From Sphingomonas sp. UNC305MFCol5.2 (lineage in GTDB: Bacteria; Pseudomonadota; Alphaproteobacteria; Sphingomonadales; Sphingomonadaceae): a stretch of 64,000 nucleotides of DNA. Below the pieces are notes generated by a model. The model had not been told where the DNA came from. It saw only the letters and a list, made by a program, of their open reading frames with translations, and made no database searches. The DNA is taken from NCBI RefSeq assembly GCF_000712135.1, contig NZ_JOOE01000005.1, forward strand, positions 1-64,000. Reading direction: 5' to 3'. Every line of letters begins with the position of its first letter. Position 1 is the stretch's first letter. This document shows positions 43,692-53,622 of this stretch, piece after piece. The translations under genes and the position numbers were made by a program.

Positions 43692-46600
43692 ATGATGATC
43701 AAGAAGAATGCAACCGCGGCGATCCTGCGTGCCGGTGCGTCTTTTGCGGCGCTCGCGCTGGCCGCGACCTGGGGCAGCGCCGCCTTCGCGCAGGGTGCCG
43801 AACCGGCGGCCGAGGCGGCCGCCGCCGCTCAGGACGTTGCCGCCACGCAGGAAGGCGAGATCGTCGTCACCGGCTATCGCGCTTCACTGCGCAGTTCGAT
43901 CCGCGAGAAACGCGACGCCACCGTCCAGATCGACGCGATCAACGCCGAGGACATCGCCGACTTCCCCGATTCGAATCTCGCCGAATCGCTCCAGCGCCTA
44001 CCCGGCGTCTCGATCGACCGCGACAATGGCGAGGGCCGCACCATCACCGTCCGCGGGCTCGGCGGCGACTTCAACCGCACCCGCCTGAACGGTCTCGAAG
44101 CGCTCTCCACCGCCGGCGCGAACGATGCCGGCACCAGCCCGAATCGCAGCCGCGCGTTCGACTACAACACCTTCGCCTCCGAGCTGTTCAGCTCCTTGAA
44201 GGTCCAGAAGACTCCTTCGGCCGAGACCGACGAGGGCTCGCTCGGCGCGACGATCGACCTGCAGACCGGCCGCCCGTTCGACTATGCCAAGTCGGCCTTC
44301 GCGCTTTCTGGCGAAGGCAGCTATCAGCAGAACAGCAAAAAGTGGAATCCGCGCATCGCGGGCCTCGCATCGACTCGCTTCCTGAACGATTCGATGGGCT
44401 TCCTCGTCTCGGGCGCGTGGAGCAAGTCGAAGAACGAGCTCGATCAATATCGCCGCGCTCCCGGCCAGTCCGACTATCTCTATCGCAACTCGGATTTCCT
44501 CGGGAACGAGAACCCGCAGCGCGCCGGCTTCGCCGCACCGACCGGCACCAACTTCGGCACCGTCGTTACCAATCCCGCAGCCATCGCGGCGCTCACGGGT
44601 TCCGATCCCGCCGCTTATGCCAAGCTGTATCCGGGCGCACCGTTCAATACGCCAGGCCGTCTCGACGATTCGCTCGTACGCATCCCGGCGCTTGCCTCGA
44701 TCGAGCAGCAGGACGTCCAGAATGAGCGTCTCGGCCTGACCGCGTCGTACCAGTGGCAGATCGGCGACCGGACCCTGCTCAGCATCGACGGCGCCTATTC
44801 GCGCTTCTGGAACCGGAGCACCTACAACCAGGTCTCGTCGGTCGGCCTCAACCGCAACAACACCAACGCGACCTACAACACCGCGACCAACTCGATCACC
44901 CCGGTCAACGCCCGGGCGCTCTATCCGGGCCTGTGCACGCCCGCCGCGGACAGCGAACTCGCGCCCTCGCAGGATTGCGGGCAGCAGATGTACGGCTCCA
45001 CGCCGGCCTTCGCGACGGCGTTCAATGCCAGCGGCGTGCTCGGGCCGTCGATCCTCGGCAACGCCGCGGTCGCGCCCGGAGGCACGACGCCGGCCAACGC
45101 CACGATCTTCAGCGTCAATCCGTTCAACCTCGACCCGTATGATTATTACAATAACCCGAACTCGGTCGGGTACATCCCCAGCTCGAACCGCCTCGCCTTC
45201 CGCGGCGCGCTGATCGGTCGGCCGGCAGTCGAGGTGCTCGACGCCAACGTCACCAACGGGCTCGCCGACTATCTGGTGATGCGCAACGTCGACTTCCGCT
45301 CGGCGGCCGACCAGTCGACTTACACGACCAAGTTCAAGCAGGGCTCGTTCAACCTGCAGCACGCCTTCTCTGACGTCTTCAAGACCGAGATCACCGCCGG
45401 CCTGTCGGAATCGACCAACTACACGCAAGGCCTGCTGGTCGAGTTCAACCGCATGGATTCGCCGGGATCGTTCGTTTATGACGAGCGCGGCGGCGGTTCG
45501 ATGCCCCAGATCGACTTCGGGTTCGACGCGGCCGATCCGGCGAACTGGGAAGTGGTCAAGGGCTTCTCGGGGATCCGCCACTATCAGCGCTTCGTCAAGA
45601 ACACCTACAAGCAGGCCAAGATCGATTTCGACTGGCAGGCCAATGACGAGTTCAACCTCGGCTTCGGCGCGAACATCCGCAAATATACGTTCGACACGTC
45701 GTTCTATGAACGCAACAACGACTTGCTCAATCCGACGCTCAAGGAAGCCGGCGCCACCACCGCCAGCGTCAGCCGGAAGATCAACTTCGGTCAGGGGCTG
45801 AGCGTCCCCGACGGCACGATGAGCAGCTTCATCGTGCCCAGCATCCAGGCCTTCGACAATCTGTTCGACTTCACTTGCAACTGCGTCAACAAATGGGGCG
45901 ATTGGCGCCTCACCAACAAGCGCAACGGCGGCCGCGAGAATTTCGGGGTCGAGGAAGTCGATACCGGCTTCTATTTCCAGGCCGACTGGAACAGCGAATT
46001 GTTCGGCCGACCCTTCCGCGGCAATGCCGGCACCCGCGTCGCGATCACCGACGTGACGTCGACGGGCTCGACCACCGCGGGCCGGCCGATCGTCGGCACC
46101 AACAAATACACCGATTTCCTGCCGTCAGTGAACGTCGTCTACGAGCCGATCGAGAACCTGCTCGTCCGCGTTTCGGCCTCGAAGGTGATGGCGCGACCGC
46201 TGCTCGGCAATCTCGCCCCTACGCTCACTGCGATCTCGGTCCCGAACTCGTCGACCGCGACCAGCGGCGCGACTCTGACCGTCGGCAACCCCAAGCTCCA
46301 GCCCTTCCGCTCGACCAATCTCGACGCCAGCGTCGAATGGTATTTCGCGCCGGGCGGCCTGCTCTCGGTGGCGGCGTTCCAGAAGGAGATCGACAGCTTC
46401 CCGCAGACGATCTTCTTCACCGGACCGCTCAGCCGCTTCGCCGATGCGGAGACGATCGCGGCGATCCTCGCCCAGTTCACTCCCGGCTCGCCGCAGGCGA
46501 ACTACATCACCAGCGGCTACGATTTCCAGGCACGCCAGTTCGCCGACGCGCCGGGCGGCTGGCTGCGCGGCATCGAAGCCAGTTTCCAGATGGACTTCAC

Positions 46601-47150
46601 CTTCCTGCCGGGCCTGCTCAAGAATTTCGGCGCGCAGGTGAACTATACGCACATCGATTCCGAGCTGAACTACATCCTCGATCCCGGCACGGCGACCGTT
46701 CCGCGAACCACCGGCAAGGGGCCGTTCCTCGGCGTTTCGCCCGACGCGATCAACGCCACGCTCTATTACGAGAGCAAGCCCTTCCGGGCGCGCGTCTCGG
46801 TGGCGCATCGCAAGGGCTACAGCACGTCCTATCCGATCGCGGCGGGCTCGTGCAGCCCGGGCATCATCCCCAATCCGACGCCGCTCACGCCGGCGCAGGT
46901 GAATGGCAACAACGTGCCGGGCGGGCCCTGCACGGGACCGCTGATCAACGATTTCGTCTACAGCCGCTCGACCACCAACGTCGACGCGTCGATGAGCTTC
47001 AACTTCACCCGCTGGGTCTCGCTCACGCTGGAGGGGCTGAACCTCACCAACCAGACCAGCGATCGCTATGCCTATGAAGGGCAGAACGCCGTCACCCAAT
47101 ATGCCAGCTCGGGACGTATCTTCCGCGCCGGCGTCCGCTTCCGCTTCTAG
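43692..47150 (+). CDS. TonB-dependent receptor, polysaccharide-locus type
   Basis: 1152 residues, long even for TonB receptors. Signal peptide (ATAAILRAGASFAALALAATWGSAAFAQ), then an Ala/Glu linker and the TonB box region EGEIVVTGYRASLRSSI, the plug (DATVQIDAINAEDIADFPDSNLAESLQRLPGVSIDRDNGEGRTITVRGLGGDFNRTRLNG) and a 22-strand-type barrel ending in an aromatic residue (FRAGVRFRF). This plug pattern is characteristic of Caulobacter/Sphingomonas/Xanthomonas receptors for plant oligosaccharides. It should import the oligosaccharides released by the downstream GH43 and esterase enzymes. Confidence 0.95.
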   Translation: MMIKKNATAAILRAGASFAALALAATWGSAAFAQGAEPAAEAAAAAQDVAATQEGEIVVTGYRASLRSSIREKRDATVQIDAINAEDIADFPDSNLAESLQRLPGVSIDRDNGEGRTITVRGLGGDFNRTRLNGLEALSTAGANDAGTSPNRSRAFDYNTFASELFSSLKVQKTPSAETDEGSLGATIDLQTGRPFDYAKSAFALSGEGSYQQNSKKWNPRIAGLASTRFLNDSMGFLVSGAWSKSKNELDQYRRAPGQSDYLYRNSDFLGNENPQRAGFAAPTGTNFGTVVTNPAAIAALTGSDPAAYAKLYPGAPFNTPGRLDDSLVRIPALASIEQQDVQNERLGLTASYQWQIGDRTLLSIDGAYSRFWNRSTYNQVSSVGLNRNNTNATYNTATNSITPVNARALYPGLCTPAADSELAPSQDCGQQMYGSTPAFATAFNASGVLGPSILGNAAVAPGGTTPANATIFSVNPFNLDPYDYYNNPNSVGYIPSSNRLAFRGALIGRPAVEVLDANVTNGLADYLVMRNVDFRSAADQSTYTTKFKQGSFNLQHAFSDVFKTEITAGLSESTNYTQGLLVEFNRMDSPGSFVYDERGGGSMPQIDFGFDAADPANWEVVKGFSGIRHYQRFVKNTYKQAKIDFDWQANDEFNLGFGANIRKYTFDTSFYERNNDLLNPTLKEAGATTASVSRKINFGQGLSVPDGTMSSFIVPSIQAFDNLFDFTCNCVNKWGDWRLTNKRNGGRENFGVEEVDTGFYFQADWNSELFGRPFRGNAGTRVAITDVTSTGSTTAGRPIVGTNKYTDFLPSVNVVYEPIENLLVRVSASKVMARPLLGNLAPTLTAISVPNSSTATSGATLTVGNPKLQPFRSTNLDASVEWYFAPGGLLSVAAFQKEIDSFPQTIFFTGPLSRFADAETIAAILAQFTPGSPQANYITSGYDFQARQFADAPGGWLRGIEASFQMDFTFLPGLLKNFGAQVNYTHIDSELNYILDPGTATVPRTTGKGPFLGVSPDAINATLYYESKPFRARVSVAHRKGYSTSYPIAAGSCSPGIIPNPTPLTPAQVNGNNVPGGPCTGPLINDFVYSRSTTNVDASMSFNFTRWVSLTLEGLNLTNQTSDRYAYEGQNAVTQYASSGRIFRAGVRFRF

Positions 47151-47240
47151 ACACGGAGGCGAACGATCCATCCGCCTGTCCCCTCCGCCGGCCTGGACGA
47201 CCTTCGATGTGATCGAAGGTCGCTCCTCGCCGGGGGCTCT

Positions 47241-48461
47241 TTGCTCGGGGGGCTAACGCTAAGCGGGGCGACCTGGGCACAGGAGCCGCCCTATGGCCCG
47301 GCCCCGCTTTCGGGCGGGCAGATCGATCCGAAAGGCGACGACAGCGGCCGGATCATCCCCGCCCCGCTCAAGGATTATTGGCCCTATTCCGGGCTCAGCG
47401 GCCCCGGCCGGAAGCCCGACGCGGCGAGCATCGGCGGCGGCTGGGTCTCGGGTCTTCCGAACGTGCGCTACAAGGGCCCCGGCAGGCCGTCTTACCCGAT
47501 CGCGCCCTGGGACAATTCGGCAAGCGGCAGTGCCGTAACCGCGGGGCTGCTCCCCGCCATCCGCCCGCTTCACGACGTCCATATCCGCGACACGATCATC
47601 TGCCTCGGCGGCGACGGCCATTATTACATGACCGGCTCGACCGGCGACAATATCTGGGCGGTGAACGACGGCGTCGAATTGTGGCGCTCGAAGGACCTGC
47701 GCGACTGGGCCTATCTCGGCCTCGTCTGGAGCATCGAGCGCGACGGCGCGTGGGAGAAGAGCTGGCGGATGCGCAAGGGCGTGCCTTTCCGCGCGCTCTG
47801 GGCGCCCGAAATCCACTTCGTCCGCGGCAATTACTATATCGTCCATTCGATGAGCCGCGCCGGCGTCGCGATCCTGAAGAGCAAAACCGGCAAGCCGGAA
47901 GGCCCCTATGTCCACGCCTTCTCGCCGGACAAGCCGCTGCGCGGCAGCATCGATGCGACATTGTTCGAGGACGCGGACGGATCGGTCTGGTTCACGCTCG
48001 GCTCGGCCGACGAGATCGTCCGCCTCAACGACGACATGAGTGGGTTTGCCGGCCCGTGGCAGAAGATGATCGCGGCCGACGGCGAATACGATCTCGACCC
48101 GAAGCATCATCGCAAGGAATGCGCCGCGAAGGGCTATCGCCATTTCGGCTATGAAGGCGCGACGATGTTCAGGCGGAATGGCATCTATTATCTCGGCGTC
48201 GTCGACCGCTACGAAGGCCGCTATTCGTTCGCGATGTGGATGTCGGACAAGCCGACCGGCCCGTGGCGCAATCGCCATGAAGGCCCGCCCTGCTGCGGCG
48301 GCGGCAACTTCCTGCGCGACAAGCAGGGGAATTGGTGGGTCACTTTCTTCGGCAATGACGAAGCAAGCCCGTGGCGCGAGAAGCCCGGCCTCGTCCGCGT
48401 CGACTTCTCTCCCGACGGCCGCGTGATCGTCCACCGCGACCAGCCCTTCGCAGCAACCTGA
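47241..48461 (+). CDS. GH43-type glycoside hydrolase, start codon uncertain
   Basis: At least 406 residues. GH43-like five-bladed propeller features: DVHIRDTIICLGGDGHYYMTGST, FRALWAPEIHFVRGNYYIVHSMS (PEIHF), GSIDATLFEDADGSVWF and HFGYEGATMFRRNGIYYL, the last with a likely catalytic Glu. GH43 enzymes cleave arabinan, xylan or galactan side chains. TTG 47241 is only the first codon of the available start set; in-frame codons before it read D-R-R-S-L-L-A-G-G-S-L-L-G-G, a Tat signal peptide. An ATG at 47207 is out of frame by one base. The true start may be a non-standard codon (CTG 47193, or ATC 47166 after a strong GGAGG). Confidence 0.82.
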   Translation: MLGGLTLSGATWAQEPPYGPAPLSGGQIDPKGDDSGRIIPAPLKDYWPYSGLSGPGRKPDAASIGGGWVSGLPNVRYKGPGRPSYPIAPWDNSASGSAVTAGLLPAIRPLHDVHIRDTIICLGGDGHYYMTGSTGDNIWAVNDGVELWRSKDLRDWAYLGLVWSIERDGAWEKSWRMRKGVPFRALWAPEIHFVRGNYYIVHSMSRAGVAILKSKTGKPEGPYVHAFSPDKPLRGSIDATLFEDADGSVWFTLGSADEIVRLNDDMSGFAGPWQKMIAADGEYDLDPKHHRKECAAKGYRHFGYEGATMFRRNGIYYLGVVDRYEGRYSFAMWMSDKPTGPWRNRHEGPPCCGGGNFLRDKQGNWWVTFFGNDEASPWREKPGLVRVDFSPDGRVIVHRDQPFAAT

Positions 48462-48473
48462 AAGAGGACAATA

Positions 48474-50059
48474 TGGACATCAGCAGGCGGGAAGCGTTCG
48501 CGGCGGCGCTGGCGGGAAGTGCCGCGGCCCTGGTGCGTCCCACCGAGGCCGTCGCCAGGCCCGCGCCCGATTGGAAGCGCGGCTTCGACAATCAGCGCAT
48601 CGCCGATCTGGGCAACGGCAATTTCCTCAATCCGCTGATCTCGGGCGACCGCGCCGATCCCGCCATCCTCAAGGACGGCGCCGATTATTACATGACCTTC
48701 TCGAGCTTCGATTCCTATCCGGGGCTCACGATCTGGCATTCGCGCGACCTGGTGAACTGGCAGCCGCGCAAGGCGGCGCTCACGAAGAATATCGGTTCGG
48801 TCTGGGCAGTCAGCCTCGAGAAGCATGACGGCCGCTATTTCCTCTATATTCCGGTCAAGGCGAAACCGAACTCGATCTTCGTGATCTGGGCCGATCACAT
48901 CGACGGGCCGTGGAGCGATCCCGTGGACCTCGGGCTGCACAACCATATCGATCCCTGCCACGCCCTGGGCGAAGACGGGTCGCGCTGGCTGTTCCTGTCG
49001 GGCGGGGACCGCATCCGCCTCTCGGACGGCGGCCTCTCGACCGTCGGCGAAGTCGAGCATGTCTATGATCCTTGGCGCTATCCCGACGACTGGGACGTCG
49101 AGGGCTTCTCGCCCGAGGGTCCCAAGATTCACCGCCACGGCGACTTTTTCTACATGATCACCGCAGTGGGCGGCACCGCCGGCCCGCCGACCGGCCATAT
49201 GGTCATCGCCGCGCGCGCACGCTCGATCCACGGCCCTTGGGAGCAATGCCCCGCCAACCCGCTGGTGCGCACCACCAGCGTGGCTGAGAAATGGTGGTCG
49301 CGCGGCCATGCCTCGCTGGTCGAGGCGCCCGACGGCAGCTGGTGGTCGGTCTATCACGGCTTCGAGAACGGCTATTGGACGCTGGGCCGCCAGACCCTGC
49401 TCGATCCGGTCGAATGGACCAAGGACGGGTGGTTCCGGATGAAGGGCGGCGACTTGTCGCAACCGATCCGCAAGCCCAGAGGCGGCACCGCACTGCCCCA
49501 CGGCCAGCCCCTGTCCGACGATTTCAGCAAGCCACTGCAGCTCGGCCGCCACTGGAATTTCTTCAAGCCCGCCCCAGACGAGAGCAGCCGCCAGCGCGTC
49601 GAGAACGGCGCGCTCGTGCTCAAGGCCAGCGGCACCGCGCCGAGCAGCTCCTCGCCGCTGCTGCTGATCGCCGGCGACCAGGCCTATCAGTTCGAATGCG
49701 ATATCGAGATCGCGCCGGGGGGCGTCGCGGGGCTGCTGCTCTTCTACGACGAGAAGCTCTATGCCGGCCTCGGCTTCGACGAGAAGCGCTTCGTCACCCA
49801 CCAATATGGCATCGAGCGCGGCCGCCCCGCCAATCCGCACGGCCGCCGGATGAAGATGCGCGTCACCAACAATCGCCACATCGTCTCCTTCCACACCTCG
49901 GGAGATGGCGGGCAGACATGGAAGCGCTTCGATCGCGGCATGGAAGTCTCGGGCTATCATCACAATGTCCGCGGCGGCTTCCTGATGCTGCGCCCCGGTC
50001 TCTATTCGGCGGGCGAAGGCGAAGCGCGTTTTCGCGATTTCCGGTTCCATGCACTGTGA
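48474..50059 (+). CDS. GH43-type glycoside hydrolase with C-terminal beta-sandwich
   Basis: 528 residues with Tat-like signal MDISRREAFAAALAGSAAALV. The GH43 catalytic propeller (about 50-335) shows the general base motif GDRADPAILKDGADYYMTFSS, WAVSLEKHDGRYFLYIP and VEGFSPEGPKI (acid Glu). The C-terminal 190 residues (DDFSKPLQLGRHWNFFKPAP... to ARFRDFRFHAL) form a DUF1349/GH43_C2-like beta-sandwich. It follows the first GH43-type gene after 12 bp and precedes the esterase, so all are one transcript. Substrate likely arabinan or another pectin side chain, by context. Confidence 0.9.
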
Positions 50060-50067
50060 GGATCGCC

Positions 50068-50859
50068 ATGCGCACTCTTTCCGCCGCCGCGCTGCTGTTC
50101 GCCGCGCCTGCCCTCGCGCAAACCCCGGAAGCGCCGCGGCCGATCGCCGCATCCAAGATCATCCTCGTCGGCGATTCGACCACCGCCGTGATCGGCGGCT
50201 GGGGGCCGAGCTTCTGCGCGTATCACGTGACGTCGTTCGCGGCCTGCGTGAACCTCGCGCGCGGTGGGCGCAGTTCGGGTAGCTATCGCGCCGAAGGTTC
50301 GTGGGAGCTCGCGCTCGCCGAGATGCGCGCGCCGGGCTACAAGAATATCTGGGTGCTGATCCAGTTCGGCCATAACGACCAGCCCGGCAAGCCCGGCCGC
50401 TCGACCGACCTGGCCACCGAATTTCCCGCCAACATGGCGCGCTATGTCGACGAGGTCCGCGCCGCGGGCGCGAAGCCGGTGCTGCTGACACCGCTCACCC
50501 GCCGCATGTTCACGGACGGCAAGCTCCAGAACGACCTCGAACCCTGGGCCGCCGCGATACGCAAGGTTGCCGCGGAGAAGAAGGTTCCATTGCTCGATCT
50601 CAATGCCGAGAGCAGCGCCGCGGTGCAGGCGATGGGCGAGGCCGCGGCGGATCGCTTCGCGCAACTCCCGCCCGGTTCGGCGCCGATCGCACCCGCACCC
50701 GCGGCCACGACCGAAGTCGAAGTCCAGCCGATGGCGCAGCCGCGCATGTCGTTCGACCGCACGCACCTGGGGATCGAGGGCGCGAACTATTTCGCGACCA
50801 TGGTCACGCGCGAGCTCGCCGCCGCCGTCCCGGAGATGCGCCCGCTGCTGGTGCGCTAG
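50068..50859 (+). CDS. Rhamnogalacturonan acetylesterase-like SGNH hydrolase (CE12)
   Basis: 263 residues from ATG 50068, signal peptide MRTLSAAALLFAAPALAQ. SGNH motifs: GDSTTAVIGGWG (block I, Ser37), NLARGGRSSGSYRAEG (block II, Gly), VLIQFGHNDQPG (block III, Asn) and DRTHLGIEGANYF (block V, Asp/His). The GDSTT and FGHND versions are characteristic of CE12, which removes acetyl groups from rhamnogalacturonan. The long open frame upstream belongs to a shadow of the GH43 gene. Supports pectin as the target of the locus. Confidence 0.9.
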   Translation: MRTLSAAALLFAAPALAQTPEAPRPIAASKIILVGDSTTAVIGGWGPSFCAYHVTSFAACVNLARGGRSSGSYRAEGSWELALAEMRAPGYKNIWVLIQFGHNDQPGKPGRSTDLATEFPANMARYVDEVRAAGAKPVLLTPLTRRMFTDGKLQNDLEPWAAAIRKVAAEKKVPLLDLNAESSAAVQAMGEAAADRFAQLPPGSAPIAPAPAATTEVEVQPMAQPRMSFDRTHLGIEGANYFATMVTRELAAAVPEMRPLLVR

Positions 50860-50946
50860 CCGCCCGGTGCCCCAACGGCGGGGAATGGGTGGGAAGCGGC
50901 CCGACAGGATTTGGCCGAAGCAATTGTGGTGCTGCCATTCGACACG

Positions 50947-51528
50947 TCAGGTCACCAAATATACCGCAAAGACAGTGTATGCGCCGTCCTCACAGCCGCC
51001 TCCAAACCTGCCAGCGTTGATCGCCTCGACCGCGCTCTCGAGGTTGGGAAACAGGCAATGCTCGTTCACTTGCACCTCTCGGGCTGCCGAGTTGCATGAA
51101 AGCGGAGAGTGTTCGAGGTAGTCTCCGAACACCACGACGTCGTATCCGACCAGCGAAAGAGTCTCCTCGTCTGTCGGAGGTTCGACGGCATCCTCCACTC
51201 CCGCCGAACGCGCAGGCGATCTCGGACGCCACGACGTCGCGTCAAACGTCCAACCATCTGATTCAAGTTCACGTTCGTAGGCGGCGTAGTAAAATAGCTG
51301 GGCGCCGCTCGTGTCGACGCATGCTTCCTCCGTCAGCGCCCAAAGCACCGAGGGACTGTTGGCGACGCCGAAGCTGTTATGTTTCCATGCATCCTGCACA
51401 TCGACCACATTGTCGTTTACACAATCTGAAACGCTGCAAACGTCTTTGATGTGGTTCGGGGCTGTGACGAGCCACTCGGGCGGGGGCACAACACGTTTTA
51501 GAAGGTAGCCAGCAGAAAGCATCGCCAT
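50947..51528 (-). CDS. Orphan hypothetical protein (193 aa)
   Basis: Begins MAMLSAGYLLKRVVPPPEWLV; acidic, with five scattered cysteines (DVCSVSDCVNDN, EACVDTSG, LSCNSA, CLF, GGCEDG), no signal peptide or membrane segment. Local GC is lower than in neighbouring genes, suggesting recent arrival. It stands alone between the polysaccharide locus and the EamA gene. I recognise no domain. Confidence 0.6.
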   Translation of the reverse strand: MAMLSAGYLLKRVVPPPEWLVTAPNHIKDVCSVSDCVNDNVVDVQDAWKHNSFGVANSPSVLWALTEEACVDTSGAQLFYYAAYERELESDGWTFDATSWRPRSPARSAGVEDAVEPPTDEETLSLVGYDVVVFGDYLEHSPLSCNSAAREVQVNEHCLFPNLESAVEAINAGRFGGGCEDGAYTVFAVYLVT

Positions 51529-51661
51529 CCCTTATCAATAGGATTCCATGTCCGCTATCGGGCGGTGCGCTCGGCACAGTGAACGACCGAGAATGGGGCG
51601 CAAGCGATCGTCCCGTCCCTTCCGTCTGGCGAATGGGTGCCACCTCCCCTAGAGCGCGGCC

Positions 51662-52615
51662 ATGATCCGCCTGCGCCCCCAGTCCGCCGCTTATCTGATG
51701 CTCGTGGTGGTGATGCTGCTCTGGGCGGGCAATTCGATCGTCGGCCGCGCGATCCGCGACGACATACCGCCGCTGTTCCTCGCATTGCTGCGCTGGATGG
51801 GCGCCTTGCTGGTGATCGCCCCCTTCGCCGCGCGGCACCTGGCCCAGGATCGCGGCGCGATCGTGCGAAACTGGCCGGTGATCCTGTTGCTGGGCCTGCT
51901 CGGCGTCGCCGCTTTCAACGGCTTCCTCTATTCGGGACTGCGCTACACCACGGCAAGCAACGGCATGCTGCTGCAGGCGGCGATCCCCGCTCTGGTGCTG
52001 CTCGTCGATTTCCTGGTCTTCGGAACGCGGGCGGGAGCAGGCGCGATCTTCGGCGTCGCGTTGTCGACGCTCGGTATCGTCGTGATCGTCTTCCAGGGCA
52101 GGCCCGGCGCGCTTTCGCAAGTCGCCTTCAATCGCGGCGACGCGCTGATCCTGTGCGGCGTGGTCGCCTGGGCCTTCTACACGTCGCTGCTGCGCCTCCG
52201 CCCGAAGCTCCATATCCAGAGCTTCCTGGCGGTCACCTTCGCGATCGGCATGCTCGCGATGCTCCCGCTCGCAGCAACCGAATGGCGCGAGATCGCCGTT
52301 GTGTCCTGGACGCCGCGCGTGTTCGCCGCGGTGCTCTATGTGGCGCTGCTGCCCTCGGTCCTCGCTTACGCGTTGTTCAATACCGCCGTCGCGACGCTGG
52401 GCCCGGCGAGCGCCGGCCAGGCGATCACGCTGACGCCGCTGTTCGGCGCGCTACTCGCGGCACTGACGCTGGGCGAGCAGCTGCACGCCCATCACTTCGC
52501 CGGCATGGCGCTGATCCTCGGCGGAATCCTCGTCACGGCATTCGTCCGGTCGCGCGAGGCGTTGACGAAGCCATCGGCAGACGTTCAACGTGCCGATAAT
52601 CGAATGCCTTCCTGA
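51662..52615 (+). CDS. EamA/DMT-family exporter
   Basis: 317 residues with ten membrane segments in two EamA repeats (about 10-140 and 155-295). Typical elements are LLWAGNSIVGR near the start, AAFNGFLYSGLRYTTASNGMLLQAAIP in repeat 1 and LFNTAVATLGPASAGQAITLTPLFGALLAALTLGEQL in repeat 2. Members export amino acids, metabolites or drugs; the substrate cannot be told. Not obviously linked to its neighbours. Confidence 0.92.
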   Translation: MIRLRPQSAAYLMLVVVMLLWAGNSIVGRAIRDDIPPLFLALLRWMGALLVIAPFAARHLAQDRGAIVRNWPVILLLGLLGVAAFNGFLYSGLRYTTASNGMLLQAAIPALVLLVDFLVFGTRAGAGAIFGVALSTLGIVVIVFQGRPGALSQVAFNRGDALILCGVVAWAFYTSLLRLRPKLHIQSFLAVTFAIGMLAMLPLAATEWREIAVVSWTPRVFAAVLYVALLPSVLAYALFNTAVATLGPASAGQAITLTPLFGALLAALTLGEQLHAHHFAGMALILGGILVTAFVRSREALTKPSADVQRADNRMPS

Positions 52616-52706
52616 ACGAGACGCATCCGCGATGAACAACCGTCCCGCCACCGAACCGACGCGCGCCGCGCGCCAATCGCGCCGCTGATCGGCACGCAGC
52701 AGCACG

Positions 52707-53534
52707 ATGCGCATCCTCGATTCACATTTCCATTTCTGGCGGATCGGCGGGCCCGGCCAATCCTGGCCCGACGCCGAATGGCCGCGCATCCATCGCGATT
52801 TCCTGCCCGACGACTTGCGCGCCGAGACGGCGGGTCTGGACATGGTCGGCGGCGTGCTCGTCCAGTCGCAGGGGGATGATCGCGATACCGACTGGATGCT
52901 CGCACTCGACGACCCGTTCATTCGCGCGATCGTCGGCTGGGTCGATCTCGCGCATCCCGACGCGCCGCGCCGCATCGCCGAACTGGCCGGCCAGCCGAAA
53001 ATCCGCGGCCTGCGCCCGATGCTCCAGGGGATGGCGGATACCGAGTGGATCCTGCAACCGGACCTCGATCCGGCGATCGAGGCGATGCTCGCGCATGGCC
53101 TGCGTTTCGACGCGCTGATCCAGCCACGGCACCTCGATACGCTGCACCGCTTCGCCACGCGCTGGCCCGAGCTTCCGATCGTGATCGATCACGCCGCCAA
53201 ACCCTATGCGGCGAAGGGCGAACTCGACCCCTGGCGCGACGAGATCGCCGCGCTGGCCGCGCTTCCCAATCTCTGGTGCAAGCTGTCGGGGCTGCGCACC
53301 GAACAGGCCGCGGGCCAGCCGCATGCGGCGTTACGGCCCTATGTCGCGCACCTCGTGGCAAATTTCGGCGAACGCCTGATGTGGGGCAGCGACTGGCCGG
53401 TGCTGCGCCACGCCGGCGACAGCTATGCGGATTGGGTCGACGCGACCGTCGAACTGGTCGGCGCCGCCACGCCGGCCATGCTCTCACGACTGTTCGAAGG
53501 TTCGGCGAGAAGCTTTTACGCCATCGACGCATGA
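52707..53534 (+). CDS. Amidohydrolase-family sugar lactonase
   Basis: 275 residues, COG3618-type TIM-barrel metal hydrolase. Metal-binding patterns: ILDSHFHFW at the start, PIVIDHAAKP near 160 and LMWGSDWPVLRH near 225. Members hydrolyse L-fucono-, L-rhamnono- or galactaro-lactones. With the SDR gene 88 bp downstream it fits a non-phosphorylated L-fucose or L-rhamnose pathway, where a lactonase acts after the sugar dehydrogenase. Which sugar is not decided by sequence alone; rhamnose would suit the rhamnogalacturonan locus nearby. Confidence 0.85.
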   Translation: MRILDSHFHFWRIGGPGQSWPDAEWPRIHRDFLPDDLRAETAGLDMVGGVLVQSQGDDRDTDWMLALDDPFIRAIVGWVDLAHPDAPRRIAELAGQPKIRGLRPMLQGMADTEWILQPDLDPAIEAMLAHGLRFDALIQPRHLDTLHRFATRWPELPIVIDHAAKPYAAKGELDPWRDEIAALAALPNLWCKLSGLRTEQAAGQPHAALRPYVAHLVANFGERLMWGSDWPVLRHAGDSYADWVDATVELVGAATPAMLSRLFEGSARSFYAIDA

Positions 53535-53622
53535 CGAGCCCTGGCCTGAGCGAAAATCGCGCTGGACCAAAAGCGCCGATATCCCCGTTCCCGATTCCAT
53601 CCCCGTTCTGAGGAAAGACAAG

